The position numbers and the translations under genes were made by a program. DNA of 14,540 nt from an uncultured Armatimonadota bacterium. Its GTDB lineage: Bacteria > Armatimonadota > Armatimonadia > Armatimonadales > Armatimonadaceae. The notes below the pieces were generated by a model that was given only the letters and a program-made list of their open reading frames with translations, was not told the origin of the DNA and did no database searches. Below are positions 6,784 to 13,501 of this stretch, piece after piece. Location: positions 1 through 14,540 of the forward strand of contig CAIRTT010000335.1 in NCBI GenBank assembly GCA_903881535.1, written 5' to 3'. Position 1 is the stretch's first letter, and every line of letters begins with the position of its first letter.

Positions 6784-8058
6784 GATAGTATGCATCGCCC
6801 AGCGGGCAGCACCAATCAGGCTCTGCTCACCCGTTTCCTGTTGCTCAACGGTACATCCACACGCATCTGCTATGCATTGGGCGAGCAATGGCGATTGCTG
6901 CAGGGCATTGCCGCTTGCGGCGAGGATGGTCTTCGGGCCAACTCCGAGCTTTGCAGCAATCCAGGATGTATGGACGGCGATTGCCTCCAAATGGGCGAGG
7001 GCGATTTCCTCTCCCGATGTGCCTGCGGTGAGGCCATGAATGGATGCGGTCAAGTGGTCTGCCCACCACGGTGCACGCTCGCCGGAGTAGTAAGGCAGCA
7101 CTGTAACCGTCGGCGGTTTGCTGCGGAGGTCGACAAGGGCATCTGGGTTGAACTTAAGGTTGCTGCTTAGCCATTGCCAAACGGAGCCACCATTACTGGA
7201 TGCACCGCCAACCAGCCAGCGTTCTGGTCCGAGCTGGTAGCGCCAAAGTCCTTCTGGGCGGATGGGCATCGGGCCATCACAACACTGCCGAACAGCAACG
7301 GATGTCCCAACTGTGACGGTGATTTTGCCATCCTGCCAGTGCCCAGTTCCGATATTCGCTGCTGCGCCATCCCCAATCGCTGGTACCCACGGAACATCGC
7401 GTAGCAATGGCCAGCGTTCCGCAAAGGGTGGTAATAGCTTCGTGCGTGGCTTGTCTGATATTGGGTTCAGAAGTGGGGCATAGTCGGTTAGCCAGCATTG
7501 GTTTGCCTGATCCACGCAGCCCGTTGCGCTTGCCATGCAGGTGCTAGGACCGGCGGTATCTAGGAGTAACTGGCTCTCCACCCACTCTGCCGGCGAAAGC
7601 CAGCGATATGGTTTCTCGAAGCCACTGCGCTTCCACCACTCAATCTTTGCAATCGCGAAGCTGGCATGCCAGGGGCAACCGGTGACATCTGGGAGGTTGG
7701 GCTGTTCGTTACGCAGGGCATCCACGACATCCCCGCACCGTCTGTCACTCCACAGCAGAACGGGTCCAATAGGAACGCCGCTGGCATTTATAGGAACCAC
7801 TGAGTGCCAAAAGCAGCTGGTGCCGATGGCATCAATGACAGCATCAGGTGGCACGTTAGCCAGACAGTCATCCATGGCACCGATGACGGCATTGAGCAGG
7901 TCCTCCGGTTCGACAGTCTCGCCGCCATCCGTACCGCGCGAAACTGGCATCGTGCGTGTTCCGAGTGTCGCATCCAAGAAGTCCCAGCCTCCGGTAGGAA
8001 ATGCAGCGACGCGGACACTGGATGTCCCGATATCTATTCCGATGGTCAGGTGATTCAT
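6670..8058 (-). CDS. FGGY-family carbohydrate kinase, gluconokinase-like, with AT-rich C-terminal tail
   Basis: A 462-residue sugar kinase. The first phosphate loop is GIDIGTSSVR (about 7-16), followed by SCFWHSVVPI and WSDRR in the substrate domain. The catalytic base is Asp230 in AIGDGAAANIGTG, and the second ATPase-fold domain carries TVTVGTSVAVR, GGASSNGGSVWQW, PYYSGERAPWW and ASGNALQQSPLLAQ. The SCFWHS/WSDRR pattern resembles FGGY gluconokinases more than glycerol kinases; xylulokinase or another sugar substrate remains possible. The enzyme core ends at about residue 425 (SLIGAARWAMHTINN); the last ~36 residues are Asn/Met/Ile-rich, come from DNA of about 24% G+C, and match nothing expected of the family. 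The ATG lies in an ATGA overlap with the upstream SGNH hydrolase gene, so the two are translated together. Confidence 0.88.
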   Translation of the reverse strand: MNHLTIGIDIGTSSVRVAAFPTGGWDFLDATLGTRTMPVSRGTDGGETVEPEDLLNAVIGAMDDCLANVPPDAVIDAIGTSCFWHSVVPINASGVPIGPVLLWSDRRCGDVVDALRNEQPNLPDVTGCPWHASFAIAKIEWWKRSGFEKPYRWLSPAEWVESQLLLDTAGPSTCMASATGCVDQANQCWLTDYAPLLNPISDKPRTKLLPPFAERWPLLRDVPWVPAIGDGAAANIGTGHWQDGKITVTVGTSVAVRQCCDGPMPIRPEGLWRYQLGPERWLVGGASSNGGSVWQWLSSNLKFNPDALVDLRSKPPTVTVLPYYSGERAPWWADHLTASIHGLTAGTSGEEIALAHLEAIAVHTSWIAAKLGVGPKTILAASGNALQQSPLLAQCIADACGCTVEQQETGEQSLIGAARWAMHTINNYQLTNTNISIKEIHTFNMNGYKRMQSIAMNMNELL

Positions 8059-8918
8059 GGCAGGCTTAGGTAGGTCGTGCCGGGTTTTAGGTCCGGGATG
8101 TTTTTTACGGTTTCAGTTGCCCCTTGAACGGTCTCCAAAAGGCTGGTCCAGCGGAGCTCTTTGCAGGTTGACAGCGCACGGTGGAGGATGCTGGCGGTAA
8201 ACGCAGCGCCAGCGGGGCTTGTGTGTGTCCAATCACCATGAAAGAGCTCTGCAACACGTTGTTCGCCGATGGCATCGTAGGCATCCGCTACAAGGTTGTT
8301 CAGATCGAAGACAGGCACTCGGGCCCGTTGTCCAGCATCGCGTGTCCAGAGGGCATAGTCGCTACTGGAGCGCAGCACTTTGCCGCTTGCCCAGCGGTTG
8401 CGTGGGATGGGTGTGAGGAGGAGGACATTTGCGCCGCGGTCGAGTGCCTCACGGGACATCCGGCGTAGATAGGCACCATAGGTCAGAACAGTTTCCGCGC
8501 GGCCCATGGCATCCGTGCTGCCTGCTGATTCATCACCGCTACCCTTCAAGCTTGCGCGCCGCCGTGGATCGTTCAAGCCTCCGCCATCGTTGTGCCCAAA
8601 CTGCAGGAAAACAATGTCTCCGGTCCGGATGGATTTGATGACATTTTCCCAAAGGCCTTCGGTGACAAATGTCCGGCTGGAACGTCCGCCGCGAGCGCGG
8701 TTGTCAACGGCAATTTTTGTACCGGATGCATGCTTTGCGAATGGGTCTCCCCAGCCTTGCTGGCCCGGAGTTCCATTCTTCATCGTTGAATCTCCGCAGA
8801 GAAAAATCGTGGGTGTGCTGCGTATGGAGCGTGGGATGATTGCCATCAGCTGCTTCTCTTGGCGCTGCCGGATAGTTCGCACGGATGTGGCTGTCCCGGG
8901 GATGTACGCAAAATCCAT
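8055..8918 (-). CDS. SGNH/GDSL hydrolase, rhamnogalacturonan acetylesterase-like
   Basis: Predicted carbohydrate esterase of the CE12 type (RhgT/YesT-like), which removes acetyl groups from pectin backbone sugars. All four SGNH blocks are present: GDST with the nucleophile Ser44, NRARGGRSSRTF with the block-II Gly, FGHND with Asn110 of block III, and HGDWTH with catalytic Asp229 and His232. No signal peptide is seen, as in the intracellular Bacillus enzymes, so imported oligosaccharides would be the substrate. ATG 8918 lies five bases after TATAAC, suggesting a leaderless start; a second ATG at 8846, with AAGAGAAG before it, would remove 24 residues (rich in Arg and Gln) and start nearer the core. 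The gene overlaps the FGGY kinase by 4 bases, so esterase and kinase probably act in the same sugar-use pathway. Confidence 0.88.
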   Translation of the reverse strand: MDFAYIPGTATSVRTIRQRQEKQLMAIIPRSIRSTPTIFLCGDSTMKNGTPGQQGWGDPFAKHASGTKIAVDNRARGGRSSRTFVTEGLWENVIKSIRTGDIVFLQFGHNDGGGLNDPRRRASLKGSGDESAGSTDAMGRAETVLTYGAYLRRMSREALDRGANVLLLTPIPRNRWASGKVLRSSSDYALWTRDAGQRARVPVFDLNNLVADAYDAIGEQRVAELFHGDWTHTSPAGAAFTASILHRALSTCKELRWTSLLETVQGATETVKNIPDLKPGTTYLSLP

Positions 8919-8923
8919 GCTCT

Positions 8924-8929
8924 GTTATA
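8924..8929 (-). promoter_or_regulatory. -10 element of the SGNH hydrolase/FGGY kinase operon
   Basis: TATAAC on the minus strand, with five bases (agagc) before ATG 8918: the same geometry as TATAAT at pyk. A convincing -35 is not visible. A leaderless transcript beginning at the ATG is inferred; if translation instead starts at 8846, the leader would be about 72 bases. Confidence 0.5.
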
Positions 8930-8974
8930 TCCCGGCAAGGTGCATTGGAGAACTTCGCCAGACGGCATCACTGG

Positions 8975-8980
8975 TAGACT
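8975..8980 (+). promoter_or_regulatory. Possible -10 element before the Sua5 gene
   Basis: TAGACT lies seven bases before GTG 8988, in the 69-base gap between divergent genes. No good -35 and no usable Shine-Dalgarno are seen (AAAGG is only two bases from the GTG), so this too would be near-leaderless. Weak evidence. Confidence 0.3.
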
Positions 8981-8987
8981 AAAGGCT

Positions 8988-9992
8988 GTGGCAGTAAGGA
9001 TTTTGACATTGGATGCGGGTCTCGAGGAGGCTGCAACGCGCTTACGCGGCGGGCAGCTGGTGGCATTTCCTACGGAGACGGTCTATGGACTTGGTGCAAA
9101 TGCACTAAATGCGAACGCTGTTGCGGCCATTTTTACGGCTAAGGGGCGTCCATCGACGAACCCGGTCATTGTGCATGTGGCGGACATTGCCGCGGCGCGG
9201 GCGTTGTCTGCGGATTGGACACCCCTTGCTGAGGTGCTTGCGCAGCGCTTCTGGCCTGGACCGTTGACGCTTGTTGTGAGAGCAGCTTTGGATGTGCCTT
9301 CTATTGTGATGGCGGGTGGGACGACGGTTGGCATACGGATTCCCGCTCATCGTGGCGCGCGCGCGTTGATTGCGGCTGCCGGATGTCCGATAGCTGCTCC
9401 CAGTGCGAACCGTTCGGAGGCGATTTCCCCGACGCAGGCAGAGCACGTGGCAGGTGGCCTTGGAGCTTGGGTGGATGACCTTTTAATCCTTGATGGCGGC
9501 GAATGTCACATCGGGATTGAGTCGACCGTCGTGGATGTCACTGGCGAGTCGGCGGTTGTTTTGCGTCTCGGGGATGTTTCAGCTGCGGACATAGCGGAGG
9601 TGGTTGCGGTGGTCGCTGCGGCGGATGTGAGCGGGGCCGGTCCGGTCCGCTCGCCAGGACAGGCCCTCCGGCACTATGCTCCCCACTGTCCAGTGGATGT
9701 CTTGCCAGCTGGTGTGCAACCGGATCCAGATGCCATGTCTGGCACCGATGTTTGGCTATTGTGGATTGGAGAGAATCCGCCCATGGGTGAGCGGATTTTG
9801 CCTCTTGGCGTGCAGCCAAAAGAGGTTGCGGCAAAGTTGTATGCGGGCTTGCATCTGGCAGATGATGCCGGTGCACAGCGAATCGTGATTGCAGGGTTGC
9901 CAAATGGGGCTGACTGGGCGGCGGTTACTGACCGGTTGCGCCGAGCGGCTGTGACAAAACCTTTGCGATTGAATGGCGTGGAAAAGAAATGA
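8988..9992 (+). CDS. tsaC: L-threonylcarbamoyladenylate synthase, Sua5 type
   Basis: It makes threonylcarbamoyl-AMP from threonine, bicarbonate and ATP, the first step of the t6A37 modification of ANN-decoding tRNAs. The YrdC domain covers about residues 1-200: GGQLVAFPTETVYGLGANA, the KGRPSTNPVIVHV motif with the conserved K-x-R, FWPGPLTLV, VGIRIPAH, PIAAPSANRS (S-x-N) and GIESTVVDV. The linker VRSPGQALRHYAPHCPV (about 220-240) leads into the C-terminal Sua5 domain (to residue 334), making this the two-domain form. GTG 8988 is chosen because the first conserved strand (VRILTLD) begins right after it; the open frame extends to 8859 but would run over the divergent promoter region. The downstream flavoprotein overlaps its end by 20 bases. 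Confidence 0.92.
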   Translation: MAVRILTLDAGLEEAATRLRGGQLVAFPTETVYGLGANALNANAVAAIFTAKGRPSTNPVIVHVADIAAARALSADWTPLAEVLAQRFWPGPLTLVVRAALDVPSIVMAGGTTVGIRIPAHRGARALIAAAGCPIAAPSANRSEAISPTQAEHVAGGLGAWVDDLLILDGGECHIGIESTVVDVTGESAVVLRLGDVSAADIAEVVAVVAAADVSGAGPVRSPGQALRHYAPHCPVDVLPAGVQPDPDAMSGTDVWLLWIGENPPMGERILPLGVQPKEVAAKLYAGLHLADDAGAQRIVIAGLPNGADWAAVTDRLRRAAVTKPLRLNGVEKK

Positions 9993-11292
9993 GTGTTCCA
10001 GAGTGGATGATGTAACGCAGCGGAAAGTGGTCGTGGTTGGTGGTGGCGCGGCAGGGATGCTGGCAGCGTGGGCAGCGGCTCAGGCTGGTGCACATGTCAC
10101 ATTGCTTGAAAAAATGGAGCGTCTCGGAACCAAGATACTCATTTCAGGTGGTGGGAAGTGTAACCTCTGCCACGCAGGTCCAATGGATGATGTTCGTAAC
10201 AAGTTTCGACATAATGAAGCGAACTTTCTGCGTAATGCCTTTCGTGTGTTCTCAAATGATGACTATCTCCAGCTGCTGACGGCAAAAGGGTTGGAAGTGT
10301 ACACGCGTCCGGATGGCAGGATTTTTCCAGAGCCTCCTGCTGATGCGAAGGATGTTGTCGAGGTGATGGAGGCCATCGTTCGTGAGGCCGGTGTCAATAT
10401 TGTGCTCGGGGCAAAGATTCATGGACTGCTGGTCACAAATGACAGAGCCATTGGTGTCGAAATGGACGATGGCAGCCGCATCGGGGCCGATGCACTCATC
10501 ATTGCAGTGGGTGGTTCGTCGTACCCGTTGACGGGTTGTACAGGGGATGGTTGGAAGTGGATGGCATCCCTCGGGCACACCATCGTGCCACTGACGGCAG
10601 CACTTGCTCCTCTGTACCTTGAAGAGTCACCAAACTGGGCTGCTGATTGGAGTGGCGTTTCACTGCGGGACTGTGTTCTTAGGGCGCGGGCTGTGAATGC
10701 GCAAGGGGACAAGGGCAAGGAACGGATGCGGTGGCGTGGCGACATGTTGTTTACGCACAAGGGAATCTCAGGACCGGTATCGCTTGGCGTTTCACGTGAG
10801 ATCGCAGAAGCCTGGCCAGAATCATCCCTCGCAGAAGTGGACCTCTTTCCAGATATGCGCGAAGATCAGCTGCGCGAAGAAATTGACAAGTGGTGCTTGA
10901 ACTACCCGCGGCGTTCCGTTGGGGCATTGCTTGAGAGTGTTGCACCGGCGCGGCTTGCAAGGCCTATTGCGCGTGTTGCGATGCTCGATATGGAAGTTAA
11001 GGGCTCTTACTTCATCGCCAAAGCACGCCAGCGCCTGGTTGTTGCCCTAAAGGGATGGGTGATTGGAAAAGTGCGGGCTGTGCCTCTTGAGCGTGGAGAG
11101 GTCGTCGCTGGTGGGGTTGCGCTGGCAGAGGTTGATAACCGTACGATGATGAGTCGCAAGGTCAGTGGGCTTTATCTTTGCGGAGAAATCTTGGATATTG
11201 CTGGACCGGTGGGCGGATACAACCTTCAGGCTGCATGGTCCACAGGATTTGTTGCGGGTAAGGCAGCTGCTGCACCCCCTCGCGCTGACTAG
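9973..11292 (+). CDS. BaiN/HI0933 family FAD-dependent oxidoreductase
   Basis: A flavoprotein of up to 439 residues. The FAD-binding dinucleotide fold opens with VVVVGGGAAGMLAAWAAAQAG, followed by the family marker LGTKILISGGGKCNLCH. A C-terminal FAD-binding segment SGLYLCGEILDIAGPVGGYNLQAAWSTG closes the fold; a long insert domain lies between. These are hallmarks of the HI0933/YhiN/BaiN group, whose physiological substrates are mostly unknown (some are linked to bile-acid or aminoacetone chemistry). ATG 9973 overlaps the Sua5 gene by 20 bases and has no clear ribosome-binding site; GTG 10003 is an equally good start nearer the core. Probably co-transcribed with tsaC. Confidence 0.88.
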   Translation: MAWKRNECSRVDDVTQRKVVVVGGGAAGMLAAWAAAQAGAHVTLLEKMERLGTKILISGGGKCNLCHAGPMDDVRNKFRHNEANFLRNAFRVFSNDDYLQLLTAKGLEVYTRPDGRIFPEPPADAKDVVEVMEAIVREAGVNIVLGAKIHGLLVTNDRAIGVEMDDGSRIGADALIIAVGGSSYPLTGCTGDGWKWMASLGHTIVPLTAALAPLYLEESPNWAADWSGVSLRDCVLRARAVNAQGDKGKERMRWRGDMLFTHKGISGPVSLGVSREIAEAWPESSLAEVDLFPDMREDQLREEIDKWCLNYPRRSVGALLESVAPARLARPIARVAMLDMEVKGSYFIAKARQRLVVALKGWVIGKVRAVPLERGEVVAGGVALAEVDNRTMMSRKVSGLYLCGEILDIAGPVGGYNLQAAWSTGFVAGKAAAAPPRAD

Positions 11293-11306
11293 TTCGATAA
11301 ATCATC

Positions 11307-11322
11307 ATGCACACATGTGCAT
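11307..11322. repeat. 16-base dyad downstream of the flavoprotein gene
   Basis: ATGCACA-CA-TGTGCAT, 7-base arms. As a terminator it lacks an adjacent U-tract (AATTTT comes 13 bases later). It could instead be a protein-binding site about 100 bases upstream of the sigma-54 promoter at 11405, a usual distance for an activator. Confidence 0.35.
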
Positions 11323-11368
11323 CGAGGGGGGAATTTTCATCAGCCATCATCTCTCTGTAGCCACGTAA

Positions 11369-11383
11369 TTAATGTTTCATTAA
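11369..11383. repeat. Dyad TTAATG-TTT-CATTAA upstream of the first sigma-54 promoter
   Basis: Perfect 6-base arms around TTT, ending 23 bases before the GG of the -24 box. Possible binding site for a regulator or DNA-bending protein; no equivalent dyad was seen at the other two PEP-CTERM promoters. Confidence 0.35.
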
Positions 11384-11404
11384 GAAATTTCGACATTACT
11401 GTGT

Positions 11405-11421
11405 TTGGCATATTCATTGCA
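11405..11421 (+). promoter_or_regulatory. Sigma-54 (-24/-12) promoter of PEP-CTERM gene 1
   Basis: TTGGCATA-N4-TTGCA matches the RpoN consensus TTGGCACG-N4-TTGCW at nearly every position, with the required GG (11407-11408) and GC (11419-11420) separated by exactly 10 bases. Predicted transcription start near 11432, leaving a leader of about 69 bases. Confidence 0.8.
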
Positions 11422-11500
11422 CATGTTCTTTACATCAGGCCGGAAGCAACCATTGCAAAGCGCGATGGGAACCACCAGCCAACGTTTGAGGGACATCAAA

Positions 11501-12217
11501 ATGAATAAAAATATATTGCTTGGACTTGGAATCTGCGGACTACTGACGTGCCTGTCAGCTCCTGCAAATGCTCAGTTCACATCTTACGACAATCCGAATG
11601 GTACTTGGCTCAGCAGCACATCTGGCGTCAACATCGCTGGAAACGAGATGGACACAGTCCGCTCAATCGGCGGTGGTACATTCAGCATCGACTTCGATAA
11701 GGATGGGTCTATCGGCAATGTTGGTGGTGATTGGCAGCCAGTGTGGTCTTCAGCTCCGTATTCGGCTTTGAACCAGGGCGATGCGACACTTTACTGGAGC
11801 GAAGCAACGGACTTCACCTTCTCCAGTGCAGTCACATCCTTCGGATTCGAGCTGCAGACGATTGATCTGGTAGACAACCATGACATCATGGTTCAGTTCT
11901 ACAACGGCTCAACACTCATTGGAAGCATCAACCGCACCATCGACAACTCCGGTGTCATGGCAAATGGCTGGGATACCTCCCTTGGTGGCGCCCGTCTGTT
12001 TGCAGGTTCCTATGATGGTGGAATCACATCGGTCCGTGTGATGAGCGGCGATGACTATGGCTTCTCCGCTGGTGGCTTCCGCTACGGTGGTCTTGGTGGA
12101 AACAATAATGTCACGAACAACGGCGCAGTGCCTGAGCCTGGTGAGTGGGCTGCGATGGCGATGATGGTTACTGGACTTGGTGGTCTGGTAGTGCGTGCAC
12201 GCCGCCGCCGCGCATAA
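11501..12217 (+). CDS. Secreted PEP-CTERM sorting domain protein 1
   Basis: A 238-residue exported protein. Signal peptide residues 1-24 (MNKNILLGLGICGLL..., cleavage after ANA), then a Gly/Ser/Thr/Asn-rich beta-type domain, and a C-terminal sorting signal: VPEPGEWA, a hydrophobic helix AMMVTGLGGLVV and a basic RARRRRA end. Exosortase would cut near the PEP motif after export, releasing the protein or passing it to the surface matrix. The core carries the paralogue signature shared with the next two genes: FTFSSAVTSFGFE, FYNGSTLIGSI and DNSG. ATG 11501 is chosen because GAGGGA at 11488-11493 lies 7 bases upstream and the protein then starts with the signal peptide; the frame is open to 11405 inside the promoter. 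Function beyond surface or matrix location is unknown. Confidence 0.9.
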   Translation: MNKNILLGLGICGLLTCLSAPANAQFTSYDNPNGTWLSSTSGVNIAGNEMDTVRSIGGGTFSIDFDKDGSIGNVGGDWQPVWSSAPYSALNQGDATLYWSEATDFTFSSAVTSFGFELQTIDLVDNHDIMVQFYNGSTLIGSINRTIDNSGVMANGWDTSLGGARLFAGSYDGGITSVRVMSGDDYGFSAGGFRYGGLGGNNNVTNNGAVPEPGEWAAMAMMVTGLGGLVVRARRRRA

Positions 12218-12236
12218 GCGTTGATCTAATCCCTCT

Positions 12237-12264
12237 GCCCCCGCTGGAGTCACACAGCGGGGGC
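12237..12264 (+). terminator. Rho-independent terminator of PEP-CTERM gene 1
   Basis: Perfect 10-bp G/C-rich stem GCCCCCGCTG / CAGCGGGGGC with an 8-base loop, followed by TTTACTCATTTA. Begins 20 bases after the stop codon. Confidence 0.88.
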
Positions 12265-12356
12265 TTTACTCATTTAATGGCTTGTGGATGATTGGAACAA
12301 CGCTCCGCCGATTTCGAGCTAGTGCCTGAAGGGATTCTGCTTCGATATTCCGATGT

Positions 12357-12377
12357 GCTGGAGTCACACAGGGGGGG
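12357..12377 (+). repeat. Relic of the gene 1 terminator
   Basis: Bases 12357-12371 repeat 12243-12257 exactly (GCTGGAGTCACACAG) and are followed by seven Gs, but the upstream C-rich arm is absent, so no hairpin forms. The region 12265-12498 otherwise holds no gene or clear signal. Confidence 0.7.
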
Positions 12378-12457
12378 TCGCCAAAGCGGAATCCACATCC
12401 AACCTGCCAACTGACTGTTGGAAATATAGTGGTGATTCAACTGCCTTCACACTACGC

Positions 12458-12480
12458 CTAGTATTGGTGCGTGATGTATT
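12458..12480 (+). promoter_or_regulatory. Element shared by PEP-CTERM promoters 2 and 3 (copy 2)
   Basis: CTAGTATTGGTGCGTGATGTA here and CTAGTTTATTGTGTGCGATAT at 13397-13417 align as CTAGT-(TT)-ATTGkTGcG-AT with small gaps. Both lie just upstream of a -24/-12 signature (about 43 and 30 bases from CTAGT to GG; the difference is about one helical turn). Candidate regulator-binding site. Confidence 0.35.
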
Positions 12481-12498
12481 TCGCTAAAAATTGACACT

Positions 12499-12515
12499 GT
12501 GGTGTGTCATCTGCT
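12499..12515 (+). promoter_or_regulatory. Weak sigma-54 (-24/-12) promoter of PEP-CTERM gene 2
   Basis: GTGG-N10-GCT: GG at 12501-12502 and GC at 12513-12514 with the exact 10-base gap, TGG and TGC triplets conserved, flanks poorer than at the other two genes. Predicted start near 12525, leader about 70 bases, the same length as in gene 1. Confidence 0.5.
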
Positions 12516-12594
12516 TTGCACGGCCTCCGGCCAAACTGTACACCCCGAAGACAACCCTGCGGCTCGCCCGTTGGCGTAGAAAGGAAGTACAGCG

Positions 12595-13278
12595 ATGAGA
12601 TGCTTGACGAGTATTGCGATGTTCGTAACGCTTTGTTCTACTCTGTCACTTCCAGCCAGTGCACAGCTGGTGGCGCTTAGCCGACAGCAGTGGATGTCTA
12701 CGGCGACGTCTGTGTTACCCATTTCTGCCAGACAGCGTGCATCCACCAGTGGCGTTTCTAATACCTCCAGCTATCTCACCTTTGGCAAGACAGCCACTGT
12801 GAACGAAATTGGCTCGGATCAGGTCGTTTGGGGGAGGAATAGTGATCTGACATCTGGGGATGTTGTCGCAACGTTTTGTGGACCTGTCCCGACCAAGATG
12901 TTCTGGTCGTTCTCATCCGCTGTTTCAGGCTTTGGCTTTGAAGTGATGAACAATGATCTCCACGAGTCCCAGGACTTTGTTACCAGTTATTACAACGGAA
13001 CGACGCTACTCGGGACATTGCAGCAGACATCGGATAATGCAGCATTTTGGAACAGTTATGACTATTTCGCTGGGGATGTCCGCCTTTTCGCCGTCGAGGA
13101 CATCCGCGGAATCACAGGCGTGGACATTACGTTCACCAGCAACTCAATGAGTGCATCCGCGTTTAGGGTTCGAAACTGCGCACCAGCAGCTGTGCCTGAG
13201 CCATCTGCGGTTATGTGTTTCTGGATCACAGCTGCTGGACTCAGTGGTTTTCTTGTCCGACGCCGATTCGTGAGATAG
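12595..13278 (+). CDS. Secreted PEP-CTERM sorting domain protein 2 (divergent paralogue)
   Basis: A 227-residue exported protein of the same family as its neighbours. The signal peptide spans about residues 1-23 (ending LPASA), then a Ser/Thr-rich region, the shared core (FWSFSSAVSGFGFE, NDLHESQDF, YYNGTTLLGTL, DNAAFW, GDVRLFA) and a C-terminal VPEPSAVMCFWITAAGLSGFLVRRR. It differs in carrying Cys at CGPVP and NCAPAA, which could form a disulfide, and in having PEPSAVM instead of PEPGEWA. AAAGGAAG upstream (12580-12587) with 7-base spacing supports ATG 12595. It lies on its own between an upstream terminator and its own weak hairpin. The divergent sorting tail might alter processing; that is inference only. 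Confidence 0.88.
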   Translation: MRCLTSIAMFVTLCSTLSLPASAQLVALSRQQWMSTATSVLPISARQRASTSGVSNTSSYLTFGKTATVNEIGSDQVVWGRNSDLTSGDVVATFCGPVPTKMFWSFSSAVSGFGFEVMNNDLHESQDFVTSYYNGTTLLGTLQQTSDNAAFWNSYDYFAGDVRLFAVEDIRGITGVDITFTSNSMSASAFRVRNCAPAAVPEPSAVMCFWITAAGLSGFLVRRRFVR

Positions 13279-13297
13279 CTCAAACTCCGGCTGGAAA

Positions 13298-13313
13298 GCC
13301 CAAGCCTTTGGGC
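13298..13313 (+). terminator. Weak hairpin after PEP-CTERM gene 2
   Basis: 6-bp stem GCCCAA / TTGGGC with loop GCCT, 20 bases after the stop codon, but followed by AAAATT rather than a U-tract. The rest of 13314-13396 shows nothing recognisable. Confidence 0.4.
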
Positions 13314-13396
13314 AAAATTGGCACCCAACTATCCGTCTCAGATGTCGCCAGGCCACTCATGGACATCGGCTTACCAAACCGTAACTGAAGTTAACA

Positions 13397-13417
13397 CTAG
13401 TTTATTGTGTGCGATAT
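13397..13417 (+). promoter_or_regulatory. Element shared by PEP-CTERM promoters 2 and 3 (copy 3)
   Basis: CTAGTTTATTGTGTGCGATAT, counterpart of 12458-12480. It also sits in an imperfect ACAC...GTGT dyad (about 13395-13411) immediately upstream of the strong sigma-54 promoter. Confidence 0.35.
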
Positions 13418-13424
13418 CAATCAT

Positions 13425-13441
13425 TTGGCACGCCTTATGCG
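13425..13441 (+). promoter_or_regulatory. Sigma-54 (-24/-12) promoter of PEP-CTERM gene 3
   Basis: TTGGCACG-N4-ATGCG: the -24 box is a perfect consensus and the -12 box differs at one position; GG at 13427-13428 and GC at 13439-13440 have the required 10-base gap. Predicted start near 13452, leader about 50 bases. Confidence 0.8.
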
Positions 13442-13501
13442 ATTCCTTACGTACCGGCAAGCGTCCAGCCGTTACGAAAGATTCCCCATAAGGAACACAC
13501 A

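Noticed and set aside
7535..8053. 172-codon open frame on the plus strand
   Set aside because: Antisense shadow of the FGGY kinase.
12491..12519. Sigma-70 promoter with TTGACA at 12491-12496
   Set aside because: The -35 is perfect but no -10-like hexamer lies 16-18 bases downstream; the GG-N10-GC signature explains the site better, although dual use cannot be excluded.
12519..12594. Possible cyclic-di-GMP-I riboswitch in the leader of PEP-CTERM gene 2
   Set aside because: A GGCC-TCC-GGCC hairpin resembles one helix of that class, but the second helix, the GAAA tetraloop and its receptor are not visible and the leader is too short.
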